A DNA stretch of 64,000 nucleotides from Amorphochlora amoebiformis (GCA_054601695.1 BAAHQB010000056.1:620001-684000); one strand, 5' to 3'; numbered from the stretch's first letter, positions 1 through 57,842 are shown. Notes: generated by a model from the letters alone, not told the origin. Numbers and translations are program-made.

Positions 1-56
1 TAGGTTGATCAAGATGGCAAGATGTGTCATGCTTAGACGTAAAAGCTTATACGTAC

Positions 57-590
57 GGATTCGTTCCCTCGTTTGGATGAGGTGAGGGGAGGTGAAGAGA
101 CCAGTTTTAAGCCCCTTGGCGCGCGCCATCGATTCGACCATTGCGCACGTCGAACCCTGGAAGGGCAAACCAAGTCGGATGGGTTAGTCGATTTCTATAT
201 TGTTCAAACAAACCTTTCCCTTAGTTCCCGCGACGTGGACGACAGAGCTCTGCTTGATGGACCGTGGCGGATGTAGCTGACACACTGTTTCCAACCACTT
301 GTCGAGCTGGCCGAACCGCTCTTCCCACTGCGAGATTAGTGTGCGTGAATGTGTACGAAATCTCCAAATGAATACATTGTGCATGACCGCCGTGGTATCA
401 TGTATAGAGGCCGTGAGAGCACAACGATGACAGTGAGAGTTTGTACACTGGCCTTGCCTCACGTGGTTTTGCGGGCCGTAGGAAAGGAGGGTCAAAATAA
501 TCAAAAGATTGAGGCCCCAACCGTGTCTGCGCTTGGACGCTGCTGCCAGAGGATAGCTTCGACCTCATCTTGCGTCATGGCGCGGATCAT
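57..590 (-). CDS. FPGS: Folylpolyglutamate synthase, N-terminal part (cut by window edge)
   Basis: Minus-strand exons at about 522-590 (5' limit uncertain), 214-327 and 57-156; the rest lies beyond position 1. FPGS adds glutamates to folates with ATP. The exon 214-327 ends in [11 protein letters not shown] 57-nt intron (157-213) follows, and exon 57-156 opens with GSTCAMVE and contains [12 protein letters not shown] and TRERI. Together these give the family's ATP-binding P-loop GTKGKGST and the SPHL segment that follows it. Phases join in frame (AAG|GGT), and the next donor is at 56-55 (GTACGT). The exon 522-590 ([12 protein letters not shown]) joins in phase by a 194-nt intron and fits the N-terminal helix of the family, but only weakly. 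A longer upstream frame (to about 917) could encode an organelle-targeting extension; I cannot decide the start codon. Identity is sure from the P-loop region; the N-terminus is not. Confidence 0.85.
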
Positions 591-1314
591 CGACCGTTTG
601 CGATACCCTTTACGAAGGCCTAGCTCTGAATATGGTCGACTTCGCGCTCTATATGTAACCACAGGCAGGCGAGATGGGACTCTGCTTGAAAGATCACTAG
701 TTCGAGCGATTTCTAACGATAGAGACGCCAGAACAACGCAAATGACCATCAGGGACGCGCGAACGGGGCGATGCCGTTGATTTGTCTCCATCGCGTCCTT
801 TTTGACAACGTCCCGCGGCTGTCCCATGTTAACATAGGTGACATTGCAGGGTGACAGGATGTTCCGGAAGCCAGATGGCACGTGTGTGTATATATCCCAT
901 TGGGATATATCAAACATTAAGCTCCAATATAGCCCTCGTGACCCGAACGGCTAGGATGATAGCCCGGACAAGGCGCGCGCCAGAGTGGTCTGCCGGGAAA
1001 TATCCACTGTTTGAGGAGGCTCAAGCAGGCCTATGGAGCGATCGAAAGTGCAGGAATGAAGGCGAGGGAAGTTTGGCGAGTTTCAAGTATTATTACGTGG
1101 AGGCGTGGGAGCTCCGGTCGTTCTCATGTGACATCTCCGCTTTCGAGTGATTTGAGGGCTCTAAGACCGATTTGTGTGGTTGTCAGAAATGGGAGGTGGG
1201 AGGGCGCAAGGGATGAGAAGGCAGACGTGCGGAGTTTTAATGTGATGCTTGTTTTTTTTGAGAGAGTGGTTGAGGGTTGTAGTGGAAGGATGTACATTAT
1301 ATGTCTGTCTGCGC

Positions 1315-3142
<1,828 letters not shown>

Positions 3143-3388
3143 TGGTTATATATAGTATATGCTACATATGGATGTGCTCACGCACGTATATTGCACACAC
3201 ACATACATACCTATATGTGTATATGTAATATATGCACATACATACATACATATATGCAAATATATACGTACTTTAGAGCATGAATTTTTATACACATACG
3301 TATATAAATTGTACGTGTGTACATATAATACAATGTACATTTTGCATATGTATAGAAAACAATACTAAAATATAGTTGTATATATATA

Positions 3389-3455
<67 letters not shown>

Positions 3456-3472
3456 CATGTTCTAAGCAACAC

Positions 3473-3503
<31 letters not shown>

Positions 3504-3548
3504 TAAATACATATACATGTACATGTTCTAAGCAACACAAACATACAC

Positions 3549-3580
<32 letters not shown>

Positions 3581-4311
3581 TTACATATATACATATATAT
3601 ATATATATGTATTTGTATATAATATATTTACATACATGGACGCTAATAAATAACTTGGCAATGTTTGAATGGTATTTAGTCTGCACGTACGATGAGCGAC
3701 ATACAGTGGGAGCACATGAATGAGCATACGGCCATTTCTTGTCCTAAGAACTTGTATGGGACGTAAGTATAGGAGAGGCTTCTATTTTCTCACCTCGTTA
3801 TGTTTACACCAGCCTAATAATTTGGGCCTGATCATTGGCCATGGAATTCGCACACACATATATGCACATATATATATATATATGTATATATATATATTTA
3901 TATATATACTGTGTGTGTGTACGTATTCATGAAATACAGTACGTATATACTTGTCATATGATATATATATCTATAAGTATGTCTGCACTTGAGAGTATAT
4001 ATGCAGAATATATATATTATAATTTATATATCTCATAGACTGAGTCATACTAGTCATAGTAGGAGTAGCTTTTTACTATCATCTAGATGATGATCATGAA
4101 TTCGAAGTACACCCACCGGGACGGACAAAACTAGTTTAGTAACAGTAAGTGAATTGCCAAGTTGTGGAAAAGGATATATCGATTTATCATCTAACGATGT
4201 CATTGTGTACATGCAGCCTTAAGTACATGTAATCTAGCTAGGCCGCAGAGATAAACCATGGTAAATCGTGCGGCATCTAGGTGCTGTATCTTTTGTATCA
4301 CTAGGCCTTTA
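3143..4311. other. Convergent spacer between unidentified gene and GAR1
   Basis: TA tracts at 3376-3450, 3476-3500 and 3560-3610. A 29-35 nt unit containing acatgtacatgttctaagca occurs twice (about 3448-3476 and 3510-3540), again flanked by TA. The parts at 3620-3860 and 4030-4311 are complex sequence without a convincing exon; they should hold both 3' UTRs. Confidence 0.5.
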
Positions 4312-5446
4312 TCACCTTCGACCCCTTCCTCTTCTCCCACCTGCGAAAATATCTTAAACTCAGCCACAGATCAGCTGCATCGTTGTATATGAAAGATACC
4401 TCCACCTCGTCCACGGAATCCCCCTCCCCTTCCTCGTCCTCGTCCACCCCCACGGCCCCGTCCACGGCCACCACCCCTCCCACGGCCGAATCTACTCCCG
4501 CCTCTTCCCCTTCCACCCCTGCCTCTGCCTCTGCCGCCTCTGCCACCTCCGCCTGGGTTATGGATATTTTTAAGAGACCGGTTTGGGCTGTGAAGGAAGT
4601 TACTTGGTATGAATCGTGAGAGCATGAAACTTTGATATGAATCGTGAGAGCATGTCATGTGGTATTATACATAGTGTAAAAATGTGCTTCGATAGAGGAA
4701 TGTATATGTTAGAGCATATACTGTGGAGAACATGTATTTGTGGATAGCATGTACTTGTACATGTTCATGGAGGACGCATTTGTGGATTACAGCCTTAAGT
4801 GTACATGACATGGCTAGGGAAACCAAGGGTGTTGTCTAACGACCTGGTTTCTTAGGGTTTGTAAATCTTGACATAGGAAGTAGCTTCATAGGATCGATGT
4901 AGAATTTATCGTCCTGGGATCGGTTGTCAGGAGTCGGGTTAGGGTCAGACTAAGACGGTTGTTATTGCAATCCTTACATCTTTGAATGTGTTACAATTCA
5001 TCCCCGGGTCCATCTTGACTGTGAAGAAGACCTCGTCAATACGGCCTAGAACCTGGTTATCGATATTTGAATAGTCGGACTTGGAATCATGGTGCGACAC
5101 ATGAGGTTACCTCCTCCACTTTCCCGATCTTTGACTTATTTTTCAGGTAAATGGGAGCGTTGAAGTATGGTATCTGCAAAGCGTGTGCTCAGAACGGTGA
5201 GATAAGGCTGATAGGTGAAAACCTTTTCATTTGTGAGTTTACAGAGCATCTCGGATTCGCAGGGGTGTACGAACTCGCCGACCTCTGCCGGGATACAATT
5301 GTCAATCTTCCAATTTCTCAAACGCATTTTAGAGACATTTTACCGATAACAGTAGCTGGCGGTCCAGCATCATATCCTCGACCACGGCCCCTTCCACGAC
5401 CGCGCCCGCCTCGACTCCCACCGCGAAAGCGTCCTCCCCGCCTCAT
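4312..5446 (-). CDS. GAR1: H/ACA ribonucleoprotein subunit Gar1
   Basis: Seven minus-strand exons: 5344-5446, 5223-5284, 5111-5173, 4978-5052, 4844-4913, 4400-4552, 4312-4340 (TGA). They total 555 nt, 184 residues. Gar1 binds the pseudouridine synthase of box H/ACA snoRNPs in the nucleolus and helps substrate turnover in rRNA pseudouridylation. Order of parts: N-terminal Arg-Gly tract (ATG at 5446), [17 protein letters not shown], then [48 protein letters not shown] (the Gar1/Naf1 beta-barrel core), then a long C-terminal RGG tract. Length and layout match animal and yeast Gar1. Introns are short (49-59 nt), apart from 64- to 291-nt ones before the later exons. The gene is head-to-head with NDOR1 (181 bp between ATGs). 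All seven phases close, so the model is firm. Confidence 0.95.
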
Positions 5447-5627
5447 GACGACAAATTCACGTCGGCGATATTAGCGAATTAATTAATTCGTGTCGCGGGA
5501 CTTGCGAATCCACATCACATATCCAATATATCAATATCCTAATATTTATTTTCACATACAAAACATATTAGTATATATTATATGCACATATTTAATCTTA
5601 GCTATCCCAGCATCGCTCGCGTGGTCA
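5447..5627. promoter_or_regulatory. Shared divergent promoter, GAR1 / NDOR1
   Basis: Only 181 bp separate the GAR1 start codon (5446, minus) from the NDOR1 start codon (5628, plus), so this segment must hold both core promoters and 5' UTRs. It is AT-rich with no microsatellite run. No specific factor site is recognised. Confidence 0.6.
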
Positions 5628-38001
<32,374 letters not shown>

Positions 38002-38361
38002 CCTGCCGAACGTCGAGCAAAGCCCTTCCCTCCTAGTTTGGGGTGTGGGGAAACAGGGCTTGGTAAAACCACCTTATACCCTCCAGCCCCCGGAAATCCC
38101 GGATGTTATGGAGTTTACCCGAAGAAATTAAAATTACAATTCGCCGAAGCGCCGATAACACACCGCGCCGTACGAAGGTGGGGCAATAGGGGTGCTTATA
38201 CTGGATGCGGGGAGGGATGGGGATTATGTGGAAGCAGGAAGCGTGGACAAATAACCCATGAGTATTTTCTTATCTCGTTCCCCAACTTTTGGGGGATGTA
38301 ATTCATTTTTGGTGGAGAAATGGGTTTGTATGCGATAAATGACTAATGCATTTCGGCGCAG
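38002..38361. promoter_or_regulatory. Shared divergent promoter, FANCD2 / RPL36
   Basis: 360 bp of complex, repeat-free sequence between the FANCD2 ATG (38001, minus) and the RPL36 ATG (38362, plus). The last 20 nt (gactaatgcatttcggcgcag) look like a branch site plus 3' splice site ending exactly at the RPL36 ATG, suggesting a 5' UTR intron. Confidence 0.6.
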
Positions 38362-38851
38362 ATGTCGGGTATTGCTGTTGGTGCGAATAAGGGATTCATT
38401 GTCACCAAGCGGCCCTTGTACAAGTCGAGCCGGAAGTGGTTCGAGGCCAAGGGCGCCAAGGAGGCTAAGGTGGGTTATACGCGCACAGATGAAGCTTGAT
38501 CCTTATGAAGATTGGTGTTGTAATTTCAGAAACAACCGGGTATGCGGGTGAAGGTTGTCCGTAGTGTGGTTCGCCAAACCGTTGGATTCGCCCCCTACGA
38601 GCGTCGTATTATGGAAATCCTCAAGGGAGGTGGTGGAAACCCCCAGAAGCGTGCTTGGAGATTCGCGAAAAACAGGGTACTTTTTCATTATGTGTTGCAT
38701 TCTCGGGAAAAAAGGGTGATAGTGTCGTGATAACCATCAGCTGGGAACACATTCGAGGGCTAAGAAAAAGGTTGTAGAGATGGAGCGTGTCGTCTCCGCC
38801 GTGCCCTCTAAGAAGAAGGCTAAGAAGGCAACAACCGCCACTACCAAGTAG
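38362..38851 (+). CDS. RPL36: Large ribosomal subunit protein eL36
   Basis: Three exons: 38362-38469, 38530-38676, 38741-38851 (TAG), 363 coding nt plus stop, 121 residues (usual about 100-105). eL36 is a small basic protein of the cytosolic 60S subunit. The start MSGIAVGANKGF..VTKRP corresponds to the family's M-[A/V]-VGLNKGHKVTK beginning. The hallmark VGFAPYERRIMEILK is complete, and RAWRFAKNRLGTHSRAKKK matches the K-R-[LV]-G-T-H-x-R-A-K block. Two short additions relative to animal eL36 (KWFEAKGAKEAK and a GGGGNP loop) explain the extra length. Introns are 60 and 64 nt. This is the only gene in the window free of microsatellite. Confidence 0.97.
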
Positions 38852-39170
38852 ATTGCCTGCGCCCTTCCAATTTATCTTGTATCAGGTTCACGATAGAAGC
38901 CTCTGGAGTTTAGACACACTTGATGTATGATCATGATAATAAATTAATACCTATCTAGATATTCAACTAATTTAGAAGACTTATGTTCACATCCACACAT
39001 GTACATACATGTGTACATACACGTTACACTACACTGGATATATAATATTATTGTAATATATATATATATATATATATATGTAACAATATATTATATATAT
39101 ATATATATGTATATATGAATATATACATATATATATATATATCTATCTTTCATATATATATATATATATA

Positions 39171-39253
<83 letters not shown>

Positions 39254-39273
39254 AGTATATATATATATATATA

Positions 39274-39310
<37 letters not shown>

Positions 39311-39973
39311 TTATATGCAATATTATATATTCACACATATGTATATATCTAGATATATGCTAGATATGTGCGTGTGTGTATAAATATATACTAGACTAGC
39401 ATGTGCATATACTACGGTATTTCTAGATTTATTTGTAGATCGTAGATGATTTATCAGACAGATAAAAAAAGGTATAGAATGTAAAACACGACATACACAT
39501 TTTTTACACACCACACGATGCGGCATATATATGCATGTCGGTACCTATAGCAGGGTACTTTAAATTTCTAGATGTAAGAAGCACATATATATATTCATGA
39601 ATCAGCTAGTGCTACAACGTAAGCATTCCTGCACTATAGAATTCATTAAACTTACTTAGCGCCGTTGCAATCCTGCACTAGAATTATATATATAACTTGC
39701 TAGCTTAGCGCCGTTGCAATTAAAGTTAGCAGCTTCAATAATGGTCCGAGCCAACTCCGAGTGTATCCACACTGCGGCCTAGACAGATATGTGTGCAGCT
39801 AAAGCAAGCACAGCGCTATATATATATAGTATGCCCAGACCGAGTGATAACTTCTGCACTAGGCTCAATCTGCTAAATGCGGAAGGAAATCTGGCGTGCG
39901 AGTATCCTGGTTAAAATCCTTAAGTCAGTATTCTTTAGAGGTGTATGTTTATGTATATTAAATTTACACTGTT

Positions 39974-40026
<53 letters not shown>

Positions 40027-40094
40027 CATGTATATGTTGTAAAACAAAGTAACCCTTGTCTCAACTACGTATATTACCGAAAAAATAATTGGAA
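38852..40094. other. Convergent spacer between RPL36 and TMEM208
   Basis: TA tracts at 39056-39320 and 39985-40025. Complex part 39400-39960 contains an imperfect tandem repeat of about 47 nt: cttagcgccgttgcaat at 39656 and 39703, with cctgcacta at 39629 and 39672. No exon recognised. Confidence 0.5.
38938..38943 (+). terminator. Possible RPL36 poly(A) signal AATAAA
   Basis: AATAAA 87 nt after the RPL36 stop, in AT-rich sequence. Position is compatible with a cleavage signal; the AT-rich context makes chance occurrence possible. Confidence 0.35.
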
Positions 40095-42367
<2,273 letters not shown>

Positions 42368-42511
42368 TGCCGAAGTTTTGAATTGTGGGGATTCACGGGA
42401 TTCGAAAGGATTCTTCGGATTCCCGGGTTTCCCGTCGAAATCGGGGAATCTAGCTGAGAATCGTCTCCAGGAATCACTTCAGTCTCCGGCGAGGGCAGCG
42501 GGCTGGCGCAG
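42368..42511. promoter_or_regulatory. Shared divergent promoter, TMEM208 / TRAPPC8
   Basis: 144 bp between inferred ATGs. Contains imperfect direct repeats gggattc/ggaattc (gggattcacgggattcgaaaggattcttcggattcccggg). The sequence before the TRAPPC8 ATG ends ggctggcgcag, like a 3' splice site, as at RPL36. Confidence 0.5.
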
Positions 42512-49392
<6,881 letters not shown>

Positions 49393-49835
49393 CTGTCAGT
49401 CAATTTAATTCGGATCAGCGTACTGATTTGTGTACATGTATAGTCCAGACAGATATCTGGATCTAGGATCTAGATCATCCAGTCTAGCAGTGTGTGACAT
49501 ATATCTAGATATCTGCTGTGTTAAAAGCTACTGGAGTACATCTAGACTACTTATTGTTTGATATAACTAGCATAATAACTTAATTCCACACCGGGTGACG
49601 GTACTACTGGTAGACTAACTTATTATTAGTAGTAGGGTATCTAAAATGCGAATTATTATGATTGCATGATCATGCATCTGAGAAGTTGAAATTGCTACCA
49701 GTAACGTATAGGAATTTATCAGTTAGTACAATCAGTGACTGTCAATCACCCTGCTAGCAACCTAGATCGTTGTAGTTCAGGTAGTAACTATCTAATTATA
49801 ACTTGCGGCTTGCTACCTAGACTTACCAACTATAT
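49393..49835. other. Convergent spacer between TRAPPC8 and BEACH gene, CTAG-rich
   Basis: 443 bp without microsatellite or exon, rich in ctag/tctaga words (gatatctggatctaggatct, tagtagtagg). It holds both 3' UTRs. Comparable in style to 30490-31165. Confidence 0.6.
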
Positions 49836-50019
49836 CTAGATTCCGACAGGCTCAAAAACCGAAAGCTCCCCATTTGCTTTTCCAACCAACACAAACCGCT
49901 CGCCGCTATTGCCCCCGAACAGGCAGACATCTCGGACAGTTGAGTGAACTTCTAGACTTTTACCAAGACGTGCAACCACGTGAAGACCGACCACATCCCA
50001 AATCTGTACGGTGCGATAC

Positions 50020-50052
<33 letters not shown>

Positions 50053-50110
50053 TTACATATACATATGCTAGATAATAAATATACATTAAATAAACACGCA
50101 CGCGCTTTCT

Positions 50111-50156
<46 letters not shown>

Positions 50157-50237
50157 TTACACAAATATGTATTAATTATTAATATATGCATATATGTATA
50201 CGTTTTAATGTAAATATATTTATTATATACATATACG

Positions 50238-50320
<83 letters not shown>

Positions 50321-50560
50321 AATATATGTATATATACAACATTCATAAATTCATTCACTTGGAATAAATACATACCGCTACTAAACACCCAGACACTCCT
50401 CCTGCTGTGAGCAGTAACAGGCCATCGTCACTCAAACTCAAAGCGTTCACTTCGGACGCAAGGTCAATTGACTTCCATCTCTACATACATTATATTGTTT
50501 TGTATAAACATACATACTTTACACTATATATGTATAAATAGTGTGTGCCATATATATATA

Positions 50561-50613
<53 letters not shown>

Positions 50614-50874
50614 GCATATGCTTTTTTTTATGTATATGTTGTATATCATGTAGAAAGGTAAGTGCAAGTATGGATTTTATTCAATGTGTACCTGAACTGA
50701 TTTGTCGCATTTGATAAGCCTTGCCGGAGGTACGGGCCCCCCGGAAGGGTTGAAAATGGGACGAACGACAAATATCTAAATTTAATATATATTACATATA
50801 TATATATATATATTATATATGATAAAATGTAATATATGCATATATATATTTATATATCTTGTGTAATATACACA

Positions 50875-50946
<72 letters not shown>

Positions 50947-50966
50947 GTGTATTGGTTTCTATGTGA

Positions 50967-51009
<43 letters not shown>

Positions 51010-51015
51010 GGTGTG

Positions 51016-51058
<43 letters not shown>

Positions 51059-51091
51059 AATTCATATATCAAATGTTAATATATGTATGTG

Positions 51092-51131
<40 letters not shown>

Positions 51132-51416
51132 ATACATATTACAAATACATATATATATATATATATATACATATATATATTTTATATATATATATAATAT
51201 ATATATATGTATATTATATATACTCATATGTATATGTATATGTACATATATATACTAATATACATACAAACATTCATATATGCGACGTGTGAACTACTTT
51301 AGCAAATAGAATAGAATGAGAAGAAATTGAGAAAACGAAAAGAATTAAATATCACCATATCTCCTTCCCGTGATATACCACAGTGCCGAACAGAGATCTA
51401 ATGTGTAATATGTACA

Positions 51417-51449
<33 letters not shown>

Positions 51450-51639
51450 GTGTGTAGTGTTACACACACACACACACACACATATACATATATAAATATA
51501 TATATATATATATATTTATATATATGCCTTTATATACACATATATGTATTTCTTTTTACATTTAGACATATATATATATAATATATATATATATATGTAT
51601 ATGTATATGTGTATATCAATATATATATATATATATTAT

Positions 51640-51678
<39 letters not shown>

Positions 51679-51922
51679 ATATATGTGTGCATATTTACAT
51701 GTGTATATATACTTTTGCACGCATATATTTGTATATATATGTTATATATACACGCACACATATGTATATATATATATATATATATATATTCTCTGTAGAA
51801 AGAGAGGTGTTTCTTAGAGTATATGTACCTGTTTCCCGGATCCTGGAAGCGAAAATTTGAACAGAACTTTGCCTTTTCGAAGAGAAAATGCTATGCCTTC
51901 CCCTATAAATACATGTATACAT

Positions 51923-51980
<58 letters not shown>

Positions 51981-52009
51981 ACTAGATATTTCCAAATAGA
52001 GAGCATATA

Positions 52010-52100
<91 letters not shown>

Positions 52101-52177
52101 TACAAAAAACATACCTTCACATTACTGACGGTATATATACTACATTGGTACATATATTGTACGTATATATGTGTATA

Positions 52178-52208
<31 letters not shown>

Positions 52209-52342
52209 TATATTCATGTAATTTTACCTTGCTCAGACACCATTACACATACATCCGCCCGGCTGTCTAAACCTACCATAGAAGCATGATATATACTGTA
52301 ATATACATACAAAACTTATCTTATATGCACACAAACACACAC

Positions 52343-52381
<39 letters not shown>

Positions 52382-52415
52382 GTAACATATTGTGTATATA
52401 TATAACTATACATAA

Positions 52416-52487
<72 letters not shown>

Positions 52488-52776
52488 ATATTTATATGTA
52501 TGTATGTGTATGTTCATATGTATGTGTACATATATGCATGTATACATTGCATATACATATACATTAACATATATATATATATACATCTATACAATCTCAC
52601 ATACAAACAAACAGAAACTCCCTCTCCTCACTGCCCCTATCTCTGTCCTCCTACGTAAATGTATACCGAGGGCCGCAGGACTAGCCCTCAGACCCTTAAT
52701 CACGCTTTCCACTTCTAACACCTCACCATCCACCCTGGATGATCATATTTATGTCGATATATATAAAGATATCAAA

Positions 52777-52807
<31 letters not shown>

Positions 52808-52905
52808 TATATTATATTTGTATATGTGTGTATGTATATGTATATATAATATAACAATGTATAGGTATACATATGCTTATGTTTGTATATATGGATATAT
52901 ATATA

Positions 52906-52944
<39 letters not shown>

Positions 52945-53155
52945 CATCATACAAACATATACGTACATCCATTTCCACACACAACATCTAAACCCACACA
53001 TACAACACAAAAACGTAAATATATACATATTTGTTACATGGGGTAATACCGTGATCCTAATTTCCAGACGACAGCTGTTTTATCGATCTTGGAACATGTT
53101 ACAACTCGGCGACCATCTGAGGCTGACAGGGGGATGGGGTTAAGAGTATGTACAT

Positions 53156-53188
<33 letters not shown>

Positions 53189-53344
53189 AACAATAATAGT
53201 AACAATAATATCAATAGTAGTAATAGTAATACCAATAAATATGTACATGTTCACAAAATAAATGTTCACACGCCACACACACACACATATACAACACACA
53301 CACACACACACATACACCACATGACACATTCAACCCCCCCCCCC

Positions 53345-53398
<54 letters not shown>

Positions 53399-53409
53399 TA
53401 AATATATAT

Positions 53410-53478
<69 letters not shown>

Positions 53479-53612
53479 ATCTATATATGAATAAACCTAG
53501 TTTGAGAAAATCTAATCGACCCCTATGATGGATCTGTCGCGCACAGGTTTCGAGTCCCATGCGACCTAATATATATATATGTATATGCATTTATATTGTA
53601 TATATATATATC

Positions 53613-53662
<50 letters not shown>

Positions 53663-53705
53663 TAAATATGTGTGTATATATATGCGTATATATATGTGTA
53701 TATAC

Positions 53706-53742
<37 letters not shown>

Positions 53743-53792
53743 TACATATATATATATTTATATTTACATATTTATATATATATTTATATATT

Positions 53793-53830
<38 letters not shown>

Positions 53831-53927
53831 GTGTGTATTAATGGATGTATAGGTAAGTATGTTTGTATATGTGATATGCATGTATGTTTATATGTGTGTA
53901 TTTATATACACATACATATATACATAC

Positions 53928-53972
<45 letters not shown>

Positions 53973-54783
53973 TATTAAATGAACGTATATATATGTATGT
54001 ATATGTACATGTATGAAAAGCAATACCCAGCAAAAAACACATACCTCCCGTGCCCCTCCAGCTGCCGCCTCCTCTCGCCCCCCCCAAATCGCACTCCATC
54101 ACCTACCATTAGAACTAGGGTTGAAACTAAGGGTTAGATTACTGTTGGAATGAGGGTTAGGGTCAGGGTTAACGTTGGAATAAGGGTTAGGGTTAGGGTT
54201 ACGGTTCGAACGAGGGTTAGGGTTGGAATGAGTATTATTGTTAGGATTGGAACGATCTAGGAATGGGTATGCGTTAGGGTTGAAATTAGGGTTAGGGTTA
54301 GGGTTAGGGTTAGGGTTTGGGTTTGGGTTGGAATGAGGGTTAGAGTTAGAGTTGGAATGAAGGTAGGGTGGTTAGGATTGGAATGGGTTTGGGTTAGGGT
54401 TGGAATGAGGGTTAGGGTTTGGGTTGGAATGAGGTTAGGGTTAGGGTTAGGGTTAGAGTTAGGGTTAGGGTTAGTATCAGGCTTGGAATACGGGTTAGGG
54501 TTAGGGTTGGAACGAGGGTTAGGGTAAGGATTGAAAAGAGGGTTAGGGTTAGAATGAGTAGAGTTGAAATGATTTTCTTAGGATTGGAATCTCGATTTTG
54601 GTTAGGGTTAAGTTTGATATTAGGGTAAGGATTAAGTCATGGAATGGGGGATAGGGTTTATTAGAATGACCTCCAATGCTGCCCCCCAGCCCCCACCGAT
54701 GATGAGTCTGGCTGGTGAACCTGTACGAAGTATACATATTGTGCATAATATATACATTTATATATTTATACATGATATATATG

Positions 54784-54843
<60 letters not shown>

Positions 54844-54897
54844 CATGTTTATACATGTTTATATATATATATATATATATGCATATTTATACATGTT

Positions 54898-54938
<41 letters not shown>

Positions 54939-55009
54939 GTATGTAGATATGTTTATGTACTTTGAGTAAATGTAATAGGTATACATAAAACTAAAAAATA
55001 TACATAGAA

Positions 55010-55045
<36 letters not shown>

Positions 55046-55065
55046 ACATTACATTATTATATATG

Positions 55066-55099
<34 letters not shown>

Positions 55100-55640
55100 C
55101 ATACATATATATATATATATGTAATAATAATAATAATAATAATAATAATTACAATAATAATAATAAAAATAATAATAATGATAATAATAAAAGATACACA
55201 CAACACACCTCATGCACACACACACACACACATACATACACACACAAACATACACATATATACACACACAATATATATATATATATATATATATAAATAT
55301 ATATATATATGTATATTCATATATGGAAATGCAATGTACCAATATAAAGATTTATCACTATTACCTCCCTTCAGATGCATAGCCAGCGCATCTCTTGTCG
55401 GCTTACGTATTCTCCTATTCAGATAAATAACGTACATATATATATATATGTATATCTATTCATATGCTTACTACATAGATACATATATTTGTTATACATG
55501 ACACAAACGTTAGACGATGTTTATAGCCATACGCAGATATAGTATATACGTAGATTTCTTCATATATATATATATGTATATATATATGTATATATATATA
55601 TTTATATATATATATGAAGATATATATATATATATATGTA

Positions 55641-55682
<42 letters not shown>

Positions 55683-55978
55683 TAGATATAACTACGTACT
55701 TATATTTTGATTATGCACACCTGAGGGCAGTTCTAGCCAAAGGTCTCAAGGACGCTGGTCGGGGTTCCCGCTCAGACTGAGGGTCACCTACATAGACATA
55801 GATAGGTAGATTAAGAGGCATATCAAATGCGCTTGCAGCTCTCTCTGACTAGGTTTAGGGTTAGGGTGAGAGTTAGGGTTAGGGTTTAGCTTGGGGTTAG
55901 GGTTGTACCAGAATCGAATAGATAACAGCGAACCTGATGTATATGTAAACACACACATATATATATATATATATATGT

Positions 55979-56020
<42 letters not shown>

Positions 56021-56239
56021 ATGCCTCCCGAGAGTTCAAGATTTGGAGTTTTGAGAGGGAAAAGGGAACGAGAGAACAAAGAGACATAAACAGACAATGA
56101 AATAAGGGATCCAAAAGTGAAAAGAGGGAGTAACGGAAGAGAAGAGCACTGGTTACACTGACCACGAGATCTTCGGAGATCGCAAAGAGACCCAAACGGT
56201 CACTGCCAGCGAATACCCGAACAATTCCTGCCCTATATA

Positions 56240-56290
<51 letters not shown>

Positions 56291-56776
56291 TGCATATATT
56301 ATTAACGCATTAACGCAACGATGTGAATAGCATGAGAGGAAGCAGCTCGATGAGGTATCGATAGCGTGCAGAAACACAGTCACAAGTATGCTGGAGGTCC
56401 CTGGAGATCGCTGGAGATCGCTGGAGATTGCTGGAGATCCCGGAGATTTCTGAAGAATCGACACACCCGATATTAATCGGTATTGCCGGGTACTACCCGT
56501 ACTACGTGGAAGTAACCGGGTTTCAGACCATCATGTGACAAGGCGTGACGTCACGTCATATCATGCTCCAGAAGATTCTGGTTGTCCCAATCGAGTCAAT
56601 TATAAACCAAATGGATCCGAATGGCAATATCCAAACGGTCTAATTCAAAAGGATCTCATCCACTACAGACTACCAGTGGTGCATCGCTCCGCTGCGCCAA
56701 CAATATATATATATATATATATATTATGTATATATATATATATATATATGTATACATATATGCGTGCCTATATGTT

Positions 56777-56839
<63 letters not shown>

Positions 56840-57113
56840 AAAATATTTGGACAACCACAAACACACAGAGATTTACACATAGATATAAAATGTAAATAAG
56901 GTATTCAAAACCCGCTTGCCCCTTTCGGAGGGGGGAGTGTGGCCGAATACGCCACCACCGGGGGAGGCCCCGACGTTAGCGGGCGCTTGTAGTCCACAGA
57001 GGCCTGTCTTACGCGCGCAATTTTAGTTTTATTATTTTTCACAGCAGCTGCGGCTTTGGTGGCTTTGGCTTCTTTCTCGGCTTCGCGGTAGATCTACATA
57101 TATATATATATGT

Positions 57114-57150
<37 letters not shown>

Positions 57151-57170
57151 GTATATACATGTCTATATAT

Positions 57171-57225
<55 letters not shown>

Positions 57226-57236
57226 TATACACACAC

Positions 57237-57269
<33 letters not shown>

Positions 57270-57549
57270 ATATATATGTATCTCATACGTTATGGATCTC
57301 CTAAACCTTTTAATCAGAAAGAAATGGATAGGGGAGAGAGGGAGAGAAAGATAGAGTGAACGAAAGAATAGATGTGAGATAGGGAGAGAAGAGAGAAAGA
57401 GAGAGAAACAGAGAGAGTATGAGAAGAGGGGAGAAGAAAGAATGAAAGGATTGAGCTATCGAGATGTCTTGACAGGATGTACCTGTCTACGCATTCTCCT
57501 GACATAGTTCTCGGCCTTCGGTAATCGGGAGGATGGGTTCCGTAAAGCT
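49836..57549 (-). CDS. Linker and C-terminal WD40 exons of the BEACH protein
   Basis: After the BEACH domain comes a basic, alanine-rich linker ([49 protein letters not shown]), then [49 protein letters not shown] plus [10 protein letters not shown].., [85 protein letters not shown] and [19 protein letters not shown]. The order agrees with the WD40 propeller that closes neurobeachin-family proteins. Several blades lack the canonical GH..WD pair. I first considered Sec12/PREB on the WD part alone; the in-phase link to the BEACH domain settles it. Confidence 0.85.
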
Positions 57550-57565
57550 CTGAGTTATTATTATG

Positions 57566-57627
<62 letters not shown>

Positions 57628-57763
57628 CATATGCATATCATATATAATAAATATTATATATATATATATATTACATATATATATATATATATATATGTTT
57701 ATGTACAGACATGCATACATACATACATATTATGCACACACACACACATAAATATACATACAC

Positions 57764-57842
<79 letters not shown>

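Noticed and set aside
5151-5474. Plus-strand 107-residue Pro/Arg frame opposite GAR1
   Set aside because: It is the antisense of GAR1 exons 1-3 and their introns; the minus-strand reading gives the complete Gar1 core.
49836-53565. WD40 exons as a separate Sec12/PREB gene
   Set aside because: Similarity to the Sec12 propeller was plausible at first, but the exons join in phase to a BEACH domain upstream and the order fits neurobeachin-type proteins.
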